A stretch of 64,000 bases of DNA from Pseudomonas viridiflava (GCF_900585905.1 NZ_UTVH01000001.1:682001-746000), one strand, 5' to 3'; shown: positions 1 through 7,342, counted from the stretch's first letter. Numbers and translations are program-made. The notes: generated by a model from the letters alone, not told the origin.

Positions 1-751
1 ACACAATCGGCTGACCGTCACAGCGAGCAATCATGAACAGCCTTTCCCGGCTGGTCGGGGCGCCAAAGTCGCACGCCCTGATGACCTTCCATTCGACTGT
101 ATAGCCGTGGCCTTCGAGCAGCTCGACGAAGCGTCTCCAGGTGGTACCGCGCCGCTTTGGGTCAGGAACAAGAAACTGACTGCCGACGGGGATGATTTCT
201 CCGGGCTCGGCCACCACCTTCTCGGTGACTTCCTTTCCCTTGGCGTTGCGGACGGTCACCAGCTTGATCGCTCGGCCGGTGGCTGGGTCGCGCTTGCAGA
301 TCAGTGGGCCCCACTGAAGTATCTGCTTCACATTCTCCAGGCTGATCACCCGGGGCTTCTTCTTGCCTGCCCACTTCAAGCCGATCCACGATAGGTTGCG
401 GATCTCATGCTTGCGCGGCTGACCGCCGGCGGCCTGGCTGTGATGCGTGCAGTCCGGCGACATGTGGAACCACCCCACGGCGCGGCCGCCGCATTCCTCG
501 TCAGGATCACCGTCGAACACATCAGTGGTGAAGTGCTTGGCGTGCGGGTGGTTGACGGTGTGCATGCTGATCGCCGCGGCGCTGTGGTTTTTCGCCACTG
601 TCACCGCGCGGCCGAGGCCCATTTCCAGACCGGTCCCGGCGCCGCCCCCACCGCAGAAGAAGTCGACAACGATCTCATCGTCCTGCGGGTTGAAGCCAAG
701 GCCGTACTGGGTTTTGAAATCGAAGGGGTGTTTCTTCTGGTGAGCGGACAT
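1..751 (-). CDS. DNA cytosine-5 methyltransferase (partial, C-terminus outside window)
   Basis: Phage C5-cytosine DNA methyltransferase, probably protecting phage DNA from host restriction. The first 250 codons are visible from an ATG at 751. Motif I reads DFFCGGGGAGTG near residue 30. The catalytic motif IV reads SPDCTHHS near residue 100; it aligns with the usual GPPCQGFS, so the catalytic Cys is kept but the second Pro is Asp. Motif VI is SLENV near residue 140. It lies at the distal end of the leftward early operon, beyond the second methyltransferase gene. The frame stays open to the window edge. Confidence 0.88.
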   Translation of the reverse strand, partial: MSAHQKKHPFDFKTQYGLGFNPQDDEIVVDFFCGGGGAGTGLEMGLGRAVTVAKNHSAAAISMHTVNHPHAKHFTTDVFDGDPDEECGGRAVGWFHMSPDCTHHSQAAGGQPRKHEIRNLSWIGLKWAGKKKPRVISLENVKQILQWGPLICKRDPATGRAIKLVTVRNAKGKEVTEKVVAEPGEIIPVGSQFLVPDPKRRGTTWRRFVELLEGHGYTVEWKVIRACDFGAPTSRERLFMIARCDGQPIV

Positions 752-835
752 AGATCATCCTCGCCGGTGTGGCGTGATTCGTTGAAGTGGGGTATTTGTG
801 TTGGACCCGGCATGGAGCCGGAAATGGAGCTTTAA

Positions 836-1132
836 TTGAAACGAATTCAGTTGGCGCTGAGCCTTGTTATACCCGTCGTTGCGAACGCTGAGTCGGTACA
901 GGACATGTACCCAGGGCCGTGGCAGTACGAATACAACACAGAAATAACGACGGCGCTTGTGGTTTCAAAGGTGAAGGGGTGCGGAGAGTATCGATACCGC
1001 GTAAGCACCCGGAGCACGAGTGAGTTCCTTGTGTACTGCTCACGCGACGGCGAGAAGTGGTTGGCTTACATGGTCTGGCCAAAGCTTGAAAAAGCTTTGG
1101 GCCCTTATCAACCAGACCCGGCGCTTCCGTAA
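836..1132 (+). CDS. Small exported protein, unknown function
   Basis: A 98-residue protein starting at a TTG preceded by a TGGAG ribosome binding site six bases upstream. The first 18 residues look like a Sec signal peptide (MKR, hydrophobic LALSLVIPVV, then ANA cleavage), so the product is probably periplasmic. The mature part has two cysteines and no motif I recognise. It lies on the strand opposite to the methyltransferases, in a region with several cargo-type genes. Its reality rests on the signal peptide and ribosome binding site; no family is known to me. Confidence 0.5.
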   Translation: MKRIQLALSLVIPVVANAESVQDMYPGPWQYEYNTEITTALVVSKVKGCGEYRYRVSTRSTSEFLVYCSRDGEKWLAYMVWPKLEKALGPYQPDPALP

Positions 1133-1188
1133 CATGCAGCTAGGGGATGCACCACGGTGTAGATTGCAATACCTCAAGGAGAAAGATC

Positions 1189-1854
1189 ATGCCTTCAACT
1201 TTTAAGTATGCGGAGAGTAAATTCAATCATTCCCTCTTGACGGAGGGAGGTATACGAGTTGGCACCCTTTATGATTTTCGCAATACCGAACATAAAGACG
1301 GGATAGCGGATGCCTTCGAAGGGAAAAAACTAATTACCCACTACGCTGAGTCTGCGTCTTCGAATGATGTGGATAGCATCCACACTCGTGCTCTGTCCGC
1401 CTATGGGGCAGTAAAGTATGGTCCGAATGTGGAAATAGTCATGCAGGGCGCCACGTTCATCCGTGAAATAAATCATCCGGATATGTATGTCTATTGCGTA
1501 TCCAGTGTTTACTCTAAAAAGACAGCCAGTCAATTTCCAGACGCGGATTCCTGCGTTGAGATACATGATCAAAATTGTTTTTATAATCACATCACTGAAG
1601 CGCTTAACAAGATAACCCCTGTTGATTTTCTCGGGTTTCAGAGGGTTAGGTATATGGACCGAAATCAAAGTTGGAATGGCTTTGATTGGGACGAGTCAAT
1701 AAATCCTGCGCTGATCAAGGAATTCGAGTTTAGCGATCAGTTTGAGGTTCGAGCTTGCTGGCTTCCAAAAGAGCAGGGGAGCATTAAACCAGAAATCTTT
1801 AAGTGTCCAGAGATAAGTAAATATTGCATCCCTCGATTAATGCCTGCTTTCTGA
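1189..1854 (+). CDS. Hypothetical cargo protein, DUF2971-like layout
   Basis: A 221-residue protein with start ATG 1189 directly after the ribosome binding site AGGAGAAAGATC. Its N-terminus (FKYAES, then GGIRVGTLYDFRN, then DAFEG) has the style of DUF2971 proteins, which begin with a Y/F-K-Y/F segment and a 'region to small x L x x F/Y R x x x x x D x F E' block. That match is from memory and unconfirmed. The gene is clearly more AT-rich than the flanking methyltransferases and stands on the opposite strand, which marks it as a recently acquired cargo gene. Function unknown. Confidence 0.6.
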   Translation: MPSTFKYAESKFNHSLLTEGGIRVGTLYDFRNTEHKDGIADAFEGKKLITHYAESASSNDVDSIHTRALSAYGAVKYGPNVEIVMQGATFIREINHPDMYVYCVSSVYSKKTASQFPDADSCVEIHDQNCFYNHITEALNKITPVDFLGFQRVRYMDRNQSWNGFDWDESINPALIKEFEFSDQFEVRACWLPKEQGSIKPEIFKCPEISKYCIPRLMPAF

Positions 1855-1887
1855 TCGCGAGTAGCTTCTGGTCAAAAGTGCGATAGA

Positions 1888-2985
1888 TCAAGCAGCAGGT
1901 GAGTCGTGAAAGACATCCATCTGTGCCGCCCCATCCAGCCAGGCCGCGTCGATTCGAGCGCGGGCCAATGCGGCATACTCTGGGTTCAGCTCGCAGATGA
2001 TTGACCGGCGACCTTCCTGCATAGAAACCAGTGACGTGGTACCGGCGCCGCCGAACGGGTCGAGCACTACGCCACCGCGCGGTGCCCCGGCCAGGATGCA
2101 TGGCCTGATCAGGTCGGGCGGGAAGGTGGCGAAGTGCGCACCTTTGTAACTCTGGGTAGGCACCGTCCACACGCTGCGCTTGTTACGGCTCGCAATGTCC
2201 CATTCGCTTTCAGCCCTATCAGGCCGGTGGGTGCCTCTTCTTTGCCCCGGAATGGCTTGCTCACGTTTCGAGTCGTCACGCAGGAAGCTGTCTCGCTTCG
2301 CCCGCGCGCCGCCCACGGCCTTCATCCTCCCGTTTGTTTTGCCCGGTACCCGGTCGCTCCCTGCCTGGCTCTCAACGTCTTGCGCCCATCGTGCCAAGCT
2401 GGACTGAGCTGCAGGCTCGCGAATTGCTCGCATCTCGCAGTGGTAATTCCGGGACTTGCTCAGGAGGAAGATGTATTCGTGAGCCTTGGTGCAGCGGTCC
2501 CGTGTCGATTCTGGCATTGGGTTCGGCTTGTGCCAGATGATGTCCTGGCGTAGGTACCAGCCATCGTCCTGCAGCGCGAACGCCAGACGCCAAGGCATGC
2601 CCATCAAATCCTTGGGCTTGTATTCAGCGTGCGTCGTGGCCTTTGCCTTTCGCTGGCTTGCCGTTACCTGGCGCTGGCTGATTGTTGATACCCCGACGCC
2701 CATGTCGCCCCGTCCGTGCGCGCCCCAGCTACCGGCGTAGCTGTCGCCCATGTTCACCCAGATCGTGCCATCGTCGCGGAGTACTCGACGCACCTCGCGG
2801 AACACGGCGACCAAGCGGGCGATGAATTCAGTCGGCGTTTCCTCAAGGCCGATCTGGCCCTCCACACCGTAGTCACGCAAACCGTAGTAGGGCGGGCTGG
2901 TCACGCAGGTGTGCACTGATTGGTCCGGCAGCGTCCGCATCATGTCGATGCAGTCACCGACCAGTATTTGGTGGAGCTGGCTCAT
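1888..2985 (-). CDS. DNA methyltransferase, beta class, probably N4-cytosine type
   Basis: A 365-residue site-specific DNA methyltransferase. The catalytic motif IV TSPPYYGLRDYG is near residue 30 and the SAM-binding motif I DPFGGAGTT is near residue 325. That motif order (IV, target recognition, I) defines the beta class. SPPY rather than DPPY or NPPY favours N4-cytosine, though N6-adenine cannot be excluded. Start ATG 2985 was chosen because motif IV then lies at the normal distance from the N-terminus; the frame is open further upstream. It belongs to the leftward early region with the C5 methyltransferase. No restriction enzyme gene is adjacent. Confidence 0.85.
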   Translation of the reverse strand: MSQLHQILVGDCIDMMRTLPDQSVHTCVTSPPYYGLRDYGVEGQIGLEETPTEFIARLVAVFREVRRVLRDDGTIWVNMGDSYAGSWGAHGRGDMGVGVSTISQRQVTASQRKAKATTHAEYKPKDLMGMPWRLAFALQDDGWYLRQDIIWHKPNPMPESTRDRCTKAHEYIFLLSKSRNYHCEMRAIREPAAQSSLARWAQDVESQAGSDRVPGKTNGRMKAVGGARAKRDSFLRDDSKREQAIPGQRRGTHRPDRAESEWDIASRNKRSVWTVPTQSYKGAHFATFPPDLIRPCILAGAPRGGVVLDPFGGAGTTSLVSMQEGRRSIICELNPEYAALARARIDAAWLDGAAQMDVFHDSPAA

Positions 2986-3110
2986 AGTGAATTCCCTGCA
3001 TGCGGATGGCTGCCGCTGATCGTCGTTTGGAATAACCGTTATAGCGAGGTGATGTAAGGCCCGGCTCCCGGCCGGTGTACGCTTCAATCTCAAGCCAGGA
3101 GGGCATCGAG

Positions 3111-3329
3111 ATGGAACACAAACGCGTATTCGAGTTGAAGCAGGCGCTGCTAGCTGTGTTCTCTACAGCAGCGAGCATGGGTATCGACATAGACGTGCTG
3201 GTCGAAGAGGCGGTGCGCAACCTGGTGGAGGAAGAGCATCTGGGATGGTTCGACGTGTGCCCGCCAAGCGCGGTGATGGAGCTGCTTTACTGCCGCGACC
3301 TGGTGGAGGGGGATCTGGGCGACGTCTAG
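3111..3329 (+). CDS. Small phage protein, unknown function
   Basis: A 72-residue acidic protein with ATG 3111 after a strong CCAGGAGGGC ribosome binding site. It is divergent from the methyltransferase gene. The sequence is soluble and helical (LKQALLAVFSTAAS, then VDVLVEEAV-like segment), with no domain I recognise. Genes of this size and style are common in Pseudomonas prophages. Confidence 0.55.
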   Translation: MEHKRVFELKQALLAVFSTAASMGIDIDVLVEEAVRNLVEEEHLGWFDVCPPSAVMELLYCRDLVEGDLGDV

Positions 3330-3589
3330 TTTTAAAAGCGAGTGAAAATGCGCTATCTGTAGCGTCAGTTGGCACCCAAAGCTATGAAGGATAAACGCAC
3401 AGGTCTTAAATCATGACAGCTCAGCTCAGCTCAGCTCGGTATCATGGTTGGGGAAACCATTTCTGGCATATTCATGTGAAAAGTTGTTCAATCATTCTGC
3501 AGTATAGTAAGTTACGATAAATAACCTTCGGCCACTTATGTATTTATCTGGCGGCGGTGTCCTGAAAAGATTTTTACGTAAGGGAATAT

Positions 3590-4837
3590 ATGTCTACAGT
3601 TGATGAATGCGTGTATTGCGGTAGTAAGGGCCCGTTTAATAGAGAGCATATTTTTCCAGTTGCATTGGGTGGAGATGACTCGGGTTTTATACTGGAATCC
3701 GAGGTCTGTGCTGACTGCAATAGTAAATTTTCGGTTCTTGAAGGAAGCCTGTTTCGAGAGCATATTCTTGGGTATATGAGATGGGCTGATCATTATGTAG
3801 AGGGCCGAAAGGGGAGGGCGCCGGTTGTCAATGCAAGAGCAAAGGTTTTATTTGAAGAAGTTCCAGAGGGGCTATATTGCGAAGGATCATCTATTGACGA
3901 TAAGCCGGTTCCGCAGATTGTAATCCGGGGTGATTTGTGGGTGTACTATGTGCCTGGCGAAAATACTGTCCAGTCCTTTTTTGATACGCTCGAGTCGGCG
4001 TTTTTCAAAGATACTTTATCTATCGTTACTAAGGTGTCGGAGCGCTTCGAATCTAAACTTTTTGTATGTAAGTATGAAAGGGTCGGGGAGGATTACAAAT
4101 TGGTTGATAAAGGGTTTTTTAAAAAACCTCCCAAAAGCTGTATATGGCTTGAGAGTTCACCTGAGCAAAGATTATTAGTAAGCAGATCTGGTGGAGTGTT
4201 AATCCAGGTGACGGATACAGATGATCTGTCCGACTTTTTACGGCTTACCCATAGGTTTATATCCAATGCAGGAAGAGATACCTCCCCTGGTAGTTTGAGT
4301 TTCGAATCAACGCACGTGTCGCATACAGGATTGCCCGATAGTGGCTTTAGAGCTTTGGCAAAAATAGCAATTAATTTAACTGTTAGGTGCGCCGGGGTCA
4401 ATTTCGTCAATCAGCCCGAGTTCATCCCTATAAAGGAATTTGTACGAGGCCTCAGGCCAAAACTCGACAGAGTAAAATTTGTTTGGCGCGGTTTGGATAA
4501 GGGTATTGATGAGCTGGTTCGTATCTCGTTTGGTACAGTGCCTCAAGGATTTCACGTGTTTTGGTTGGCTATTGAAAAAGAGGAAACAGGGCTGTGTAAT
4601 GTTTTGGTGTCCGCTTGGTTGTATAACTCTTGCTACGTTACGATTCCCTTGGCTTACCAAACAGGACTGCCGGATATTAGCAAGGTGTTGCCTCATACGT
4701 TTCTAACGATTGACCACCAAAATAACAAAGTCGTGTCATATACATGGGATGAGTATGATAAAAAATATGGTGTCACCGAATCAGCGAAAGGCCACGAAGG
4801 TGCACGATTTAGCTTCGGAAAATGCGACATAGAGTAG
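3590..4837 (+). CDS. HNH endonuclease-domain protein (HNH_5 type), cargo gene
   Basis: A 415-residue protein. Residues 7 to 50 form an HNH zinc-finger nuclease: CVYCG, then REHIFPVALGG with the catalytic His, then CADCN. About 365 further residues carry no motif I know and probably hold a sensor, binding or partner domain. Start ATG 3590 follows AAGGGAA. Base composition is clearly lower in GC than neighbours and the gene sits alone on the + strand inside the leftward early region, as expected for a transferred cargo gene. Large C-terminal extensions on HNH domains are known in several defence nucleases; a defence role here is inference. Confidence 0.75.
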   Translation: MSTVDECVYCGSKGPFNREHIFPVALGGDDSGFILESEVCADCNSKFSVLEGSLFREHILGYMRWADHYVEGRKGRAPVVNARAKVLFEEVPEGLYCEGSSIDDKPVPQIVIRGDLWVYYVPGENTVQSFFDTLESAFFKDTLSIVTKVSERFESKLFVCKYERVGEDYKLVDKGFFKKPPKSCIWLESSPEQRLLVSRSGGVLIQVTDTDDLSDFLRLTHRFISNAGRDTSPGSLSFESTHVSHTGLPDSGFRALAKIAINLTVRCAGVNFVNQPEFIPIKEFVRGLRPKLDRVKFVWRGLDKGIDELVRISFGTVPQGFHVFWLAIEKEETGLCNVLVSAWLYNSCYVTIPLAYQTGLPDISKVLPHTFLTIDHQNNKVVSYTWDEYDKKYGVTESAKGHEGARFSFGKCDIE

Positions 4838-4961
4838 TCAGCGTGCCCACTCTATGAGCGTCTCCCGGTTGACCGGCATGAACTTGCTCCGTCAGGCCCA
4901 TATGCGGCAGGTGAACGCACTGCTTGTCGCCTGCCGTGCCGGACTCGGGCGCTAGTCATCC

Positions 4962-5525
4962 TCATTTGCGGTTTTGCCGCACTGGGTAAGCGATATCGAA
5001 CTCCTTGATCAGCCGCTTCATAAGCGTGTTGCTGATGCCGAGCTCTCTGATGGCCGCCTTCTGGGTTAGGCCGCGGTTGCAGGCGTCCTTGATCCGAACG
5101 ACATTGAGCGCGTCGGCCACCGGGTCGATTCGTTTTTCCTGCAGGTTGGCCGTGGCGTCCCATTGCTTGAATTCGAACCGGCCGGCATCGGCTATGCGCT
5201 TAAGCACGTACTTGCTGAGGCCTGTTTCTTTGATGGCCTCGGCCAGCGTCATGGTCGGCGCGATCTGCTGAACCCGGTCCTTCACCACCTGGCTGACCCG
5301 GACGCCTTCGTTCCAGGCCTTGCGCTTTGCCTTTGGCGATTCCGTTTCCTTTGGCGCGGCCGTCGCTAACCGGCCGTAGGGCTTCGGCTCCACCGGCTCG
5401 GTGCGCACGTAGCCCTCCAGCACCTTGATCTTGCCGCCGCGTGCCAGGAACTGCTCAGTGGCTGTGGCGTACCGTTGCGACTGCTCTTTGTTTCGCTGAA
5501 CCCCGCTCAGCTCCATGCTGATCAT
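4962..5525 (-). CDS. Phage early protein with two helix-turn-helix-like repeats
   Basis: A 187-residue basic protein. Residues 95-120 (TLAEAIKETGLSKYVLKRIA) and 150-178 (RGLTQKAAIRELGISNTLMK) look like two related helix-turn-helix units, so DNA binding is likely. The start ATG 5525 overlaps the stop of the upstream gene as ATGA, which indicates translational coupling. It is part of the leftward early operon. The specific role is unknown; a transcription regulator or a DNA-binding accessory protein fits. Confidence 0.72.
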   Translation of the reverse strand: MISMELSGVQRNKEQSQRYATATEQFLARGGKIKVLEGYVRTEPVEPKPYGRLATAAPKETESPKAKRKAWNEGVRVSQVVKDRVQQIAPTMTLAEAIKETGLSKYVLKRIADAGRFEFKQWDATANLQEKRIDPVADALNVVRIKDACNRGLTQKAAIRELGISNTLMKRLIKEFDIAYPVRQNRK

Positions 5526-5791
5526 GGATGCGGATCGCGCGATTCTGCGCGGGCCTCGAGCATCTGGGCGAAGTTGACTGCTTCCTTCCAGGTGAAGCGG
5601 AAGCCGCGGACCTTGCCAGTGGCGCGCTCGACGATGTGGTACGCGCTGACGCCTTTAGCCACCACCTGGTAAGTGATTTTCTGCGCTGGCTGCTGTCGGC
5701 CGATCATCTGGTACATCGCGGCAGTGGCCGTGTTGAGACGGACGCGCAGGGCCGCCAGCCCATCGTTGCGCTGCTGGATCATTGGATGCAT
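5522..5791 (-). CDS. Small early phage protein, unknown function
   Basis: An 89-residue protein with ATG 5791 after GGAGACTCCT. The frame is open further upstream but without a comparable ribosome binding site. The second half (YHIVERATGKVRGFRFTWKE) reads like a compact beta-strand domain as seen in small phage accessory proteins. It is translationally coupled to the next gene (ATGA). A long inverted repeat at 5804-5880 lies just upstream in its leader. Confidence 0.65.
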   Translation of the reverse strand: MHPMIQQRNDGLAALRVRLNTATAAMYQMIGRQQPAQKITYQVVAKGVSAYHIVERATGKVRGFRFTWKEAVNFAQMLEARAESRDPHP

Positions 5792-5803
5792 AGGAGTCTC
5801 CTG

Positions 5804-5880
5804 GACCGCATCGGTCAGATGCCAGGCGCGAGGTGACCAGACCCAGCCGTGAGACTGGCCTGGCACCTGCCGATGCGGTC
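5804..5880 (-). promoter_or_regulatory. Long imperfect inverted repeat in the leader of the 89-aa gene
   Basis: Arms at 5804-5827 and 5858-5880 are complementary over about 23 bases with one bulge and few mismatches, separated by a 30-base loop. The structure ends about 13 bases before the start codon at 5791 on the minus strand. It could be a processed or regulatory RNA hairpin, or a protein-binding site. No T-run follows, so it is not a standard terminator. Confidence 0.55.
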
Positions 5881-6106
5881 GTAATGGTTGGGGGAGGGTG
5901 ATGCAGGGGGGCCGATTGAACGGTTTGAACTCATCCGCATCGGGCTGCAATCTCAGAGGGCGAACCCTCAGCCCGCCGTATTGGCTGCCTCGTGACAGGC
6001 TGGCGGGTAACCGGTATTCACGTTCCGGCGAGATTGCAGACCGATGCAGCCTGGCGCTATGACAGGGTTCGGGCAGTTAACGTCAGGCGGACGTGGTGCT
6101 GGGTGT
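5881..6106. other. Gene-free stretch with a widely spaced inverted repeat
   Basis: No convincing gene is seen here; together with 5792-5880 about 315 bases are gene-free. A perfect 10-base inverted repeat (CTGCAATCTC at 5945-5954, GAGATTGCAG at 6030-6039) is present, 75 bases apart. Function unknown. Confidence 0.4.
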
Positions 6107-6481
6107 TCAGTCGCTGCTGGAGCTGGACGAGCTGCTGTCGCTCGATGAGCAGCCCGAGCTATCGCTTGAGCTGCTGTAACTGTCGCTGCTGCTGGAGCCG
6201 CTGCAGTGCGGGCGAGAGGGCGTGTCGTCGCTGGCGCTGTAGGCCATGGAGCTGATCGGATTCAGCGGATGCAGAGGCGAGCTAATTCCGTCGTCCGTGG
6301 TGCGCCGGTCTGGCGCCGTGGTGGACCTGGGCGAGCTTCCTCGCCGGATCGGAGCAGATGAAACTGACAGCGGCGTTCTCAATTTCAATGTCGGTGGTAT
6401 TCGTGCTGGCGCAGCGGGTGGAACTTGAGGCGGTGTCTCAGGTGCCTTGCGTCGAAATAGCCTGGCCAAGAGTTTGAACAT
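6107..6481 (-). CDS. Serine-rich small phage protein
   Basis: A 124-residue protein beginning MFKLLARLFRRKAPE, then a Pro-rich linker, a core with DPL-like segment (SSPLHPLNPISSMAYS), and a C-terminal tail of about 30 residues that is almost only Ser with a few Asp, Tyr, Gly and Cys. Similar Ser-tailed early proteins occur in Pseudomonas prophages (from memory). The basic amphipathic N-terminus may attach to membrane. Start ATG 6481 was chosen over an upstream ATG because it gives this typical N-terminus. It is the second gene after the left promoter and has a structured leader element at 6495-6538. Confidence 0.65.
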   Translation of the reverse strand: MFKLLARLFRRKAPETPPQVPPAAPARIPPTLKLRTPLSVSSAPIRRGSSPRSTTAPDRRTTDDGISSPLHPLNPISSMAYSASDDTPSRPHCSGSSSSDSYSSSSDSSGCSSSDSSSSSSSSD

Positions 6482-6494
6482 GCTGTTGCCCTCT

Positions 6495-6538
6495 GTTGAT
6501 TTCCCGTCTGGCCCTGTTGCCAAGGCCAGCCAGTGAAA
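6495..6538 (-). promoter_or_regulatory. Duplicated hairpin element, copy 1
   Basis: On the + strand the order is GTTGATTTCCC, stem CTGGCC (6508-6513), loop CTGTTGCCAA (6514-6523), stem GGCCAG (6524-6529), then CAGTGAAA. The second copy at 6643-6686 has the same flanks and an identical 10-base loop but a different, equally complementary stem. This covariation supports a functional RNA structure in the leftward transcript, just before the Ser-rich gene. Confidence 0.6.
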
Positions 6539-6631
6539 TCAGATGGCGGTGGTGATCAGCCACACGCAGAGCGCGAGGCTGACGACGAGGCCGATCACGA
6601 ACATCCGTGCGCCCCAGGTGAGTCTTCCCAT
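6539..6631 (-). CDS. 30-residue single-span membrane peptide
   Basis: A short gene: ATG 6631 follows GGAGAACACC, and the peptide MGRLTWGARMFVIGLVVS continues as a hydrophobic helix (LALCVWLITTAI) to a TGA at 6539-6541. One transmembrane segment fills almost the whole product. It is the first gene after the left promoter and is preceded by hairpin copy 2. Small membrane peptides at this place are familiar from Pseudomonas prophages, but the function is unknown. Confidence 0.6.
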   Translation of the reverse strand: MGRLTWGARMFVIGLVVSLALCVWLITTAI

Positions 6632-6642
6632 GGTGTTCTCCG

Positions 6643-6686
6643 GTTGGTTTCCCAATGCAGCCTGTTGCCAAGCTGCATCAGTGAAA
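6643..6686 (-). promoter_or_regulatory. Duplicated hairpin element, copy 2
   Basis: On the + strand the order is GTTGGTTTCCC, stem ATGCAGC (6655-6661), loop CTGTTGCCAA (6662-6671), stem GCTGCAT (6672-6678), then CAGTGAAA. It lies 148 bases from copy 1, with the same flanks and loop but a different fully paired stem. It is in the leader of the 30-residue gene, downstream of the left promoter. Confidence 0.6.
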
Positions 6687-6864
6687 ACTTCGTGTTTGCT
6701 CAGCCGACCTTGCGTGCCGGATAACGGTCACGGAAGCGGGCTGTGTTGCGGTGGTGTTCCCTGAACTCAACGGCCGTCTGGCGTCAGGGTTCGTCTGCTG
6801 GTTTTTAAAGAGCGGGGGCCTTTCAGTCCCTGTCGCGGCTTCGGTTTGCTGCTGCGATGGACAA

Positions 6865-6906
6865 AAATTAGCACTGCTGATATTAGCTGTCAACAGCACT
6901 GCTAAT
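6865..6906 (-). promoter_or_regulatory. Left early promoter (PL-like) with two repressor operators
   Basis: On the minus strand TTGACA (6888-6893) and TAATTT (6865-6870) are separated by 17 bases, a strong sigma-70 promoter driving the leftward early operon. Two palindromic operators with the core AGCACTGCT lie at 6870-6878 and 6895-6903, covering the -10 and flanking the -35. The same core occurs in the cI-cro intergenic region, so the CI and Cro products most likely bind here. Confidence 0.78.
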
Positions 6907-6924
6907 ATAATTTATGGCGCGCAT

Positions 6925-6950
6925 AAAAAAGCCCGCGGCGAAGGCGGGCC
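6925..6950 (-). terminator. Rho-independent terminator of the DUF1654 gene
   Basis: Leftward transcript: stem GCCCGC/GCGGGC (6931-6936 with 6944-6949) followed by six U residues (6925-6930). It lies 15 bases after the DUF1654 stop codon and separates that unit from the left early promoter. Confidence 0.75.
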
Positions 6951-6964
6951 TAGGAATCGGATTA

Positions 6965-7216
6965 TCAGTCCTCTTTGGGTACGGTCCAGAAAATTTGCAC
7001 GTTCCCATCGTCCCGGTGGGCGAAGCTGACGTTGTCGTTTTCGGCTATCTCGGCAAGCATCTGATCCCAGTCTTCCGGAGATTCATTGGCCGAACGCTCA
7101 AGGAGTGCAGACTTAGCTACCTGCGAGCTAGGATTATTGATTACGCGCTGGATGCGCATGCCGAGCAGTTCATAGGGTGTCGGATGTTTCGGTGCCTGGG
7201 GTTTCTGCTTTGCCAC
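6965..7216 (-). CDS. DUF1654 family protein
   Basis: An 83-residue protein with a GTG start at 7216 after AAGGAGG. The central segments YELLGMRIQRVIN and EDWDQMLAEIAENDNV are typical of the Pseudomonas-restricted DUF1654 family, whose molecular function is unknown to me. It has its own promoter overlapped by a LexA-type box and its own terminator, so it is an independent unit, probably induced by DNA damage. It sits next to the immunity region between the cI operon and the left promoter. Confidence 0.75.
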   Translation of the reverse strand: MAKQKPQAPKHPTPYELLGMRIQRVINNPSSQVAKSALLERSANESPEDWDQMLAEIAENDNVSFAHRDDGNVQIFWTVPKED

Positions 7217-7234
7217 TGGGGACCTCCTTGGCTA

Positions 7235-7301
7235 CTGTTAAAATAGACAGTATTTGATGCTGACGAGCAGCGCAAGGAAAAGAGTACAAATGTACTCTTT
7301 T
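7235..7301 (-). promoter_or_regulatory. SOS promoter with LexA box plus LexA2-like palindrome
   Basis: On the minus strand -35 TTGCGC (7270-7275) and -10 TACTGT (7247-7252) are 17 bases apart. A LexA-type box CTGT-N8-ACAG (7235-7250) overlaps the -10. Just upstream of the -35 is a perfect 24-base palindrome (7278-7301) containing AGTAC-AAAT-GTACT, similar to the LexA2 box described in P. putida (AGTAC-N4-GTGCT type). The unit drives the DUF1654 gene. Direct binding is inferred. Confidence 0.65.
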
Positions 7302-7315
7302 GTGTTTCAGGCATG

Positions 7316-7342
7316 AAAAAGCCCGCGATGGGGGAGCGGGCT
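7316..7342 (-). terminator. Rho-independent terminator of the cI operon
   Basis: Leftward transcript: stem AGCCCGC/GCGGGCT (7320-7326 with 7336-7342) followed by five U residues. It lies about 125 bases after the stop of the membrane protein gene downstream of cI. Confidence 0.7.

Noticed and set aside
3418..3437. Four tandem copies of AGCTC
   Set aside because: Very short array in an intergenic region; may be a phase-variable tract but no gene start depends on it visibly.
4838..4961. Short minus frames downstream of the two-repeat regulator gene
   Set aside because: One has a GGAG signal but encodes only 13 residues; perhaps a remnant cut by the HNH gene insertion, too weak to annotate.
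6678..6899. Possible 73-codon minus gene starting inside the left promoter
   Set aside because: Its start codon lies within the operator and upstream of the -35, so the promoter would not transcribe it from the start; composition fits non-coding leader.
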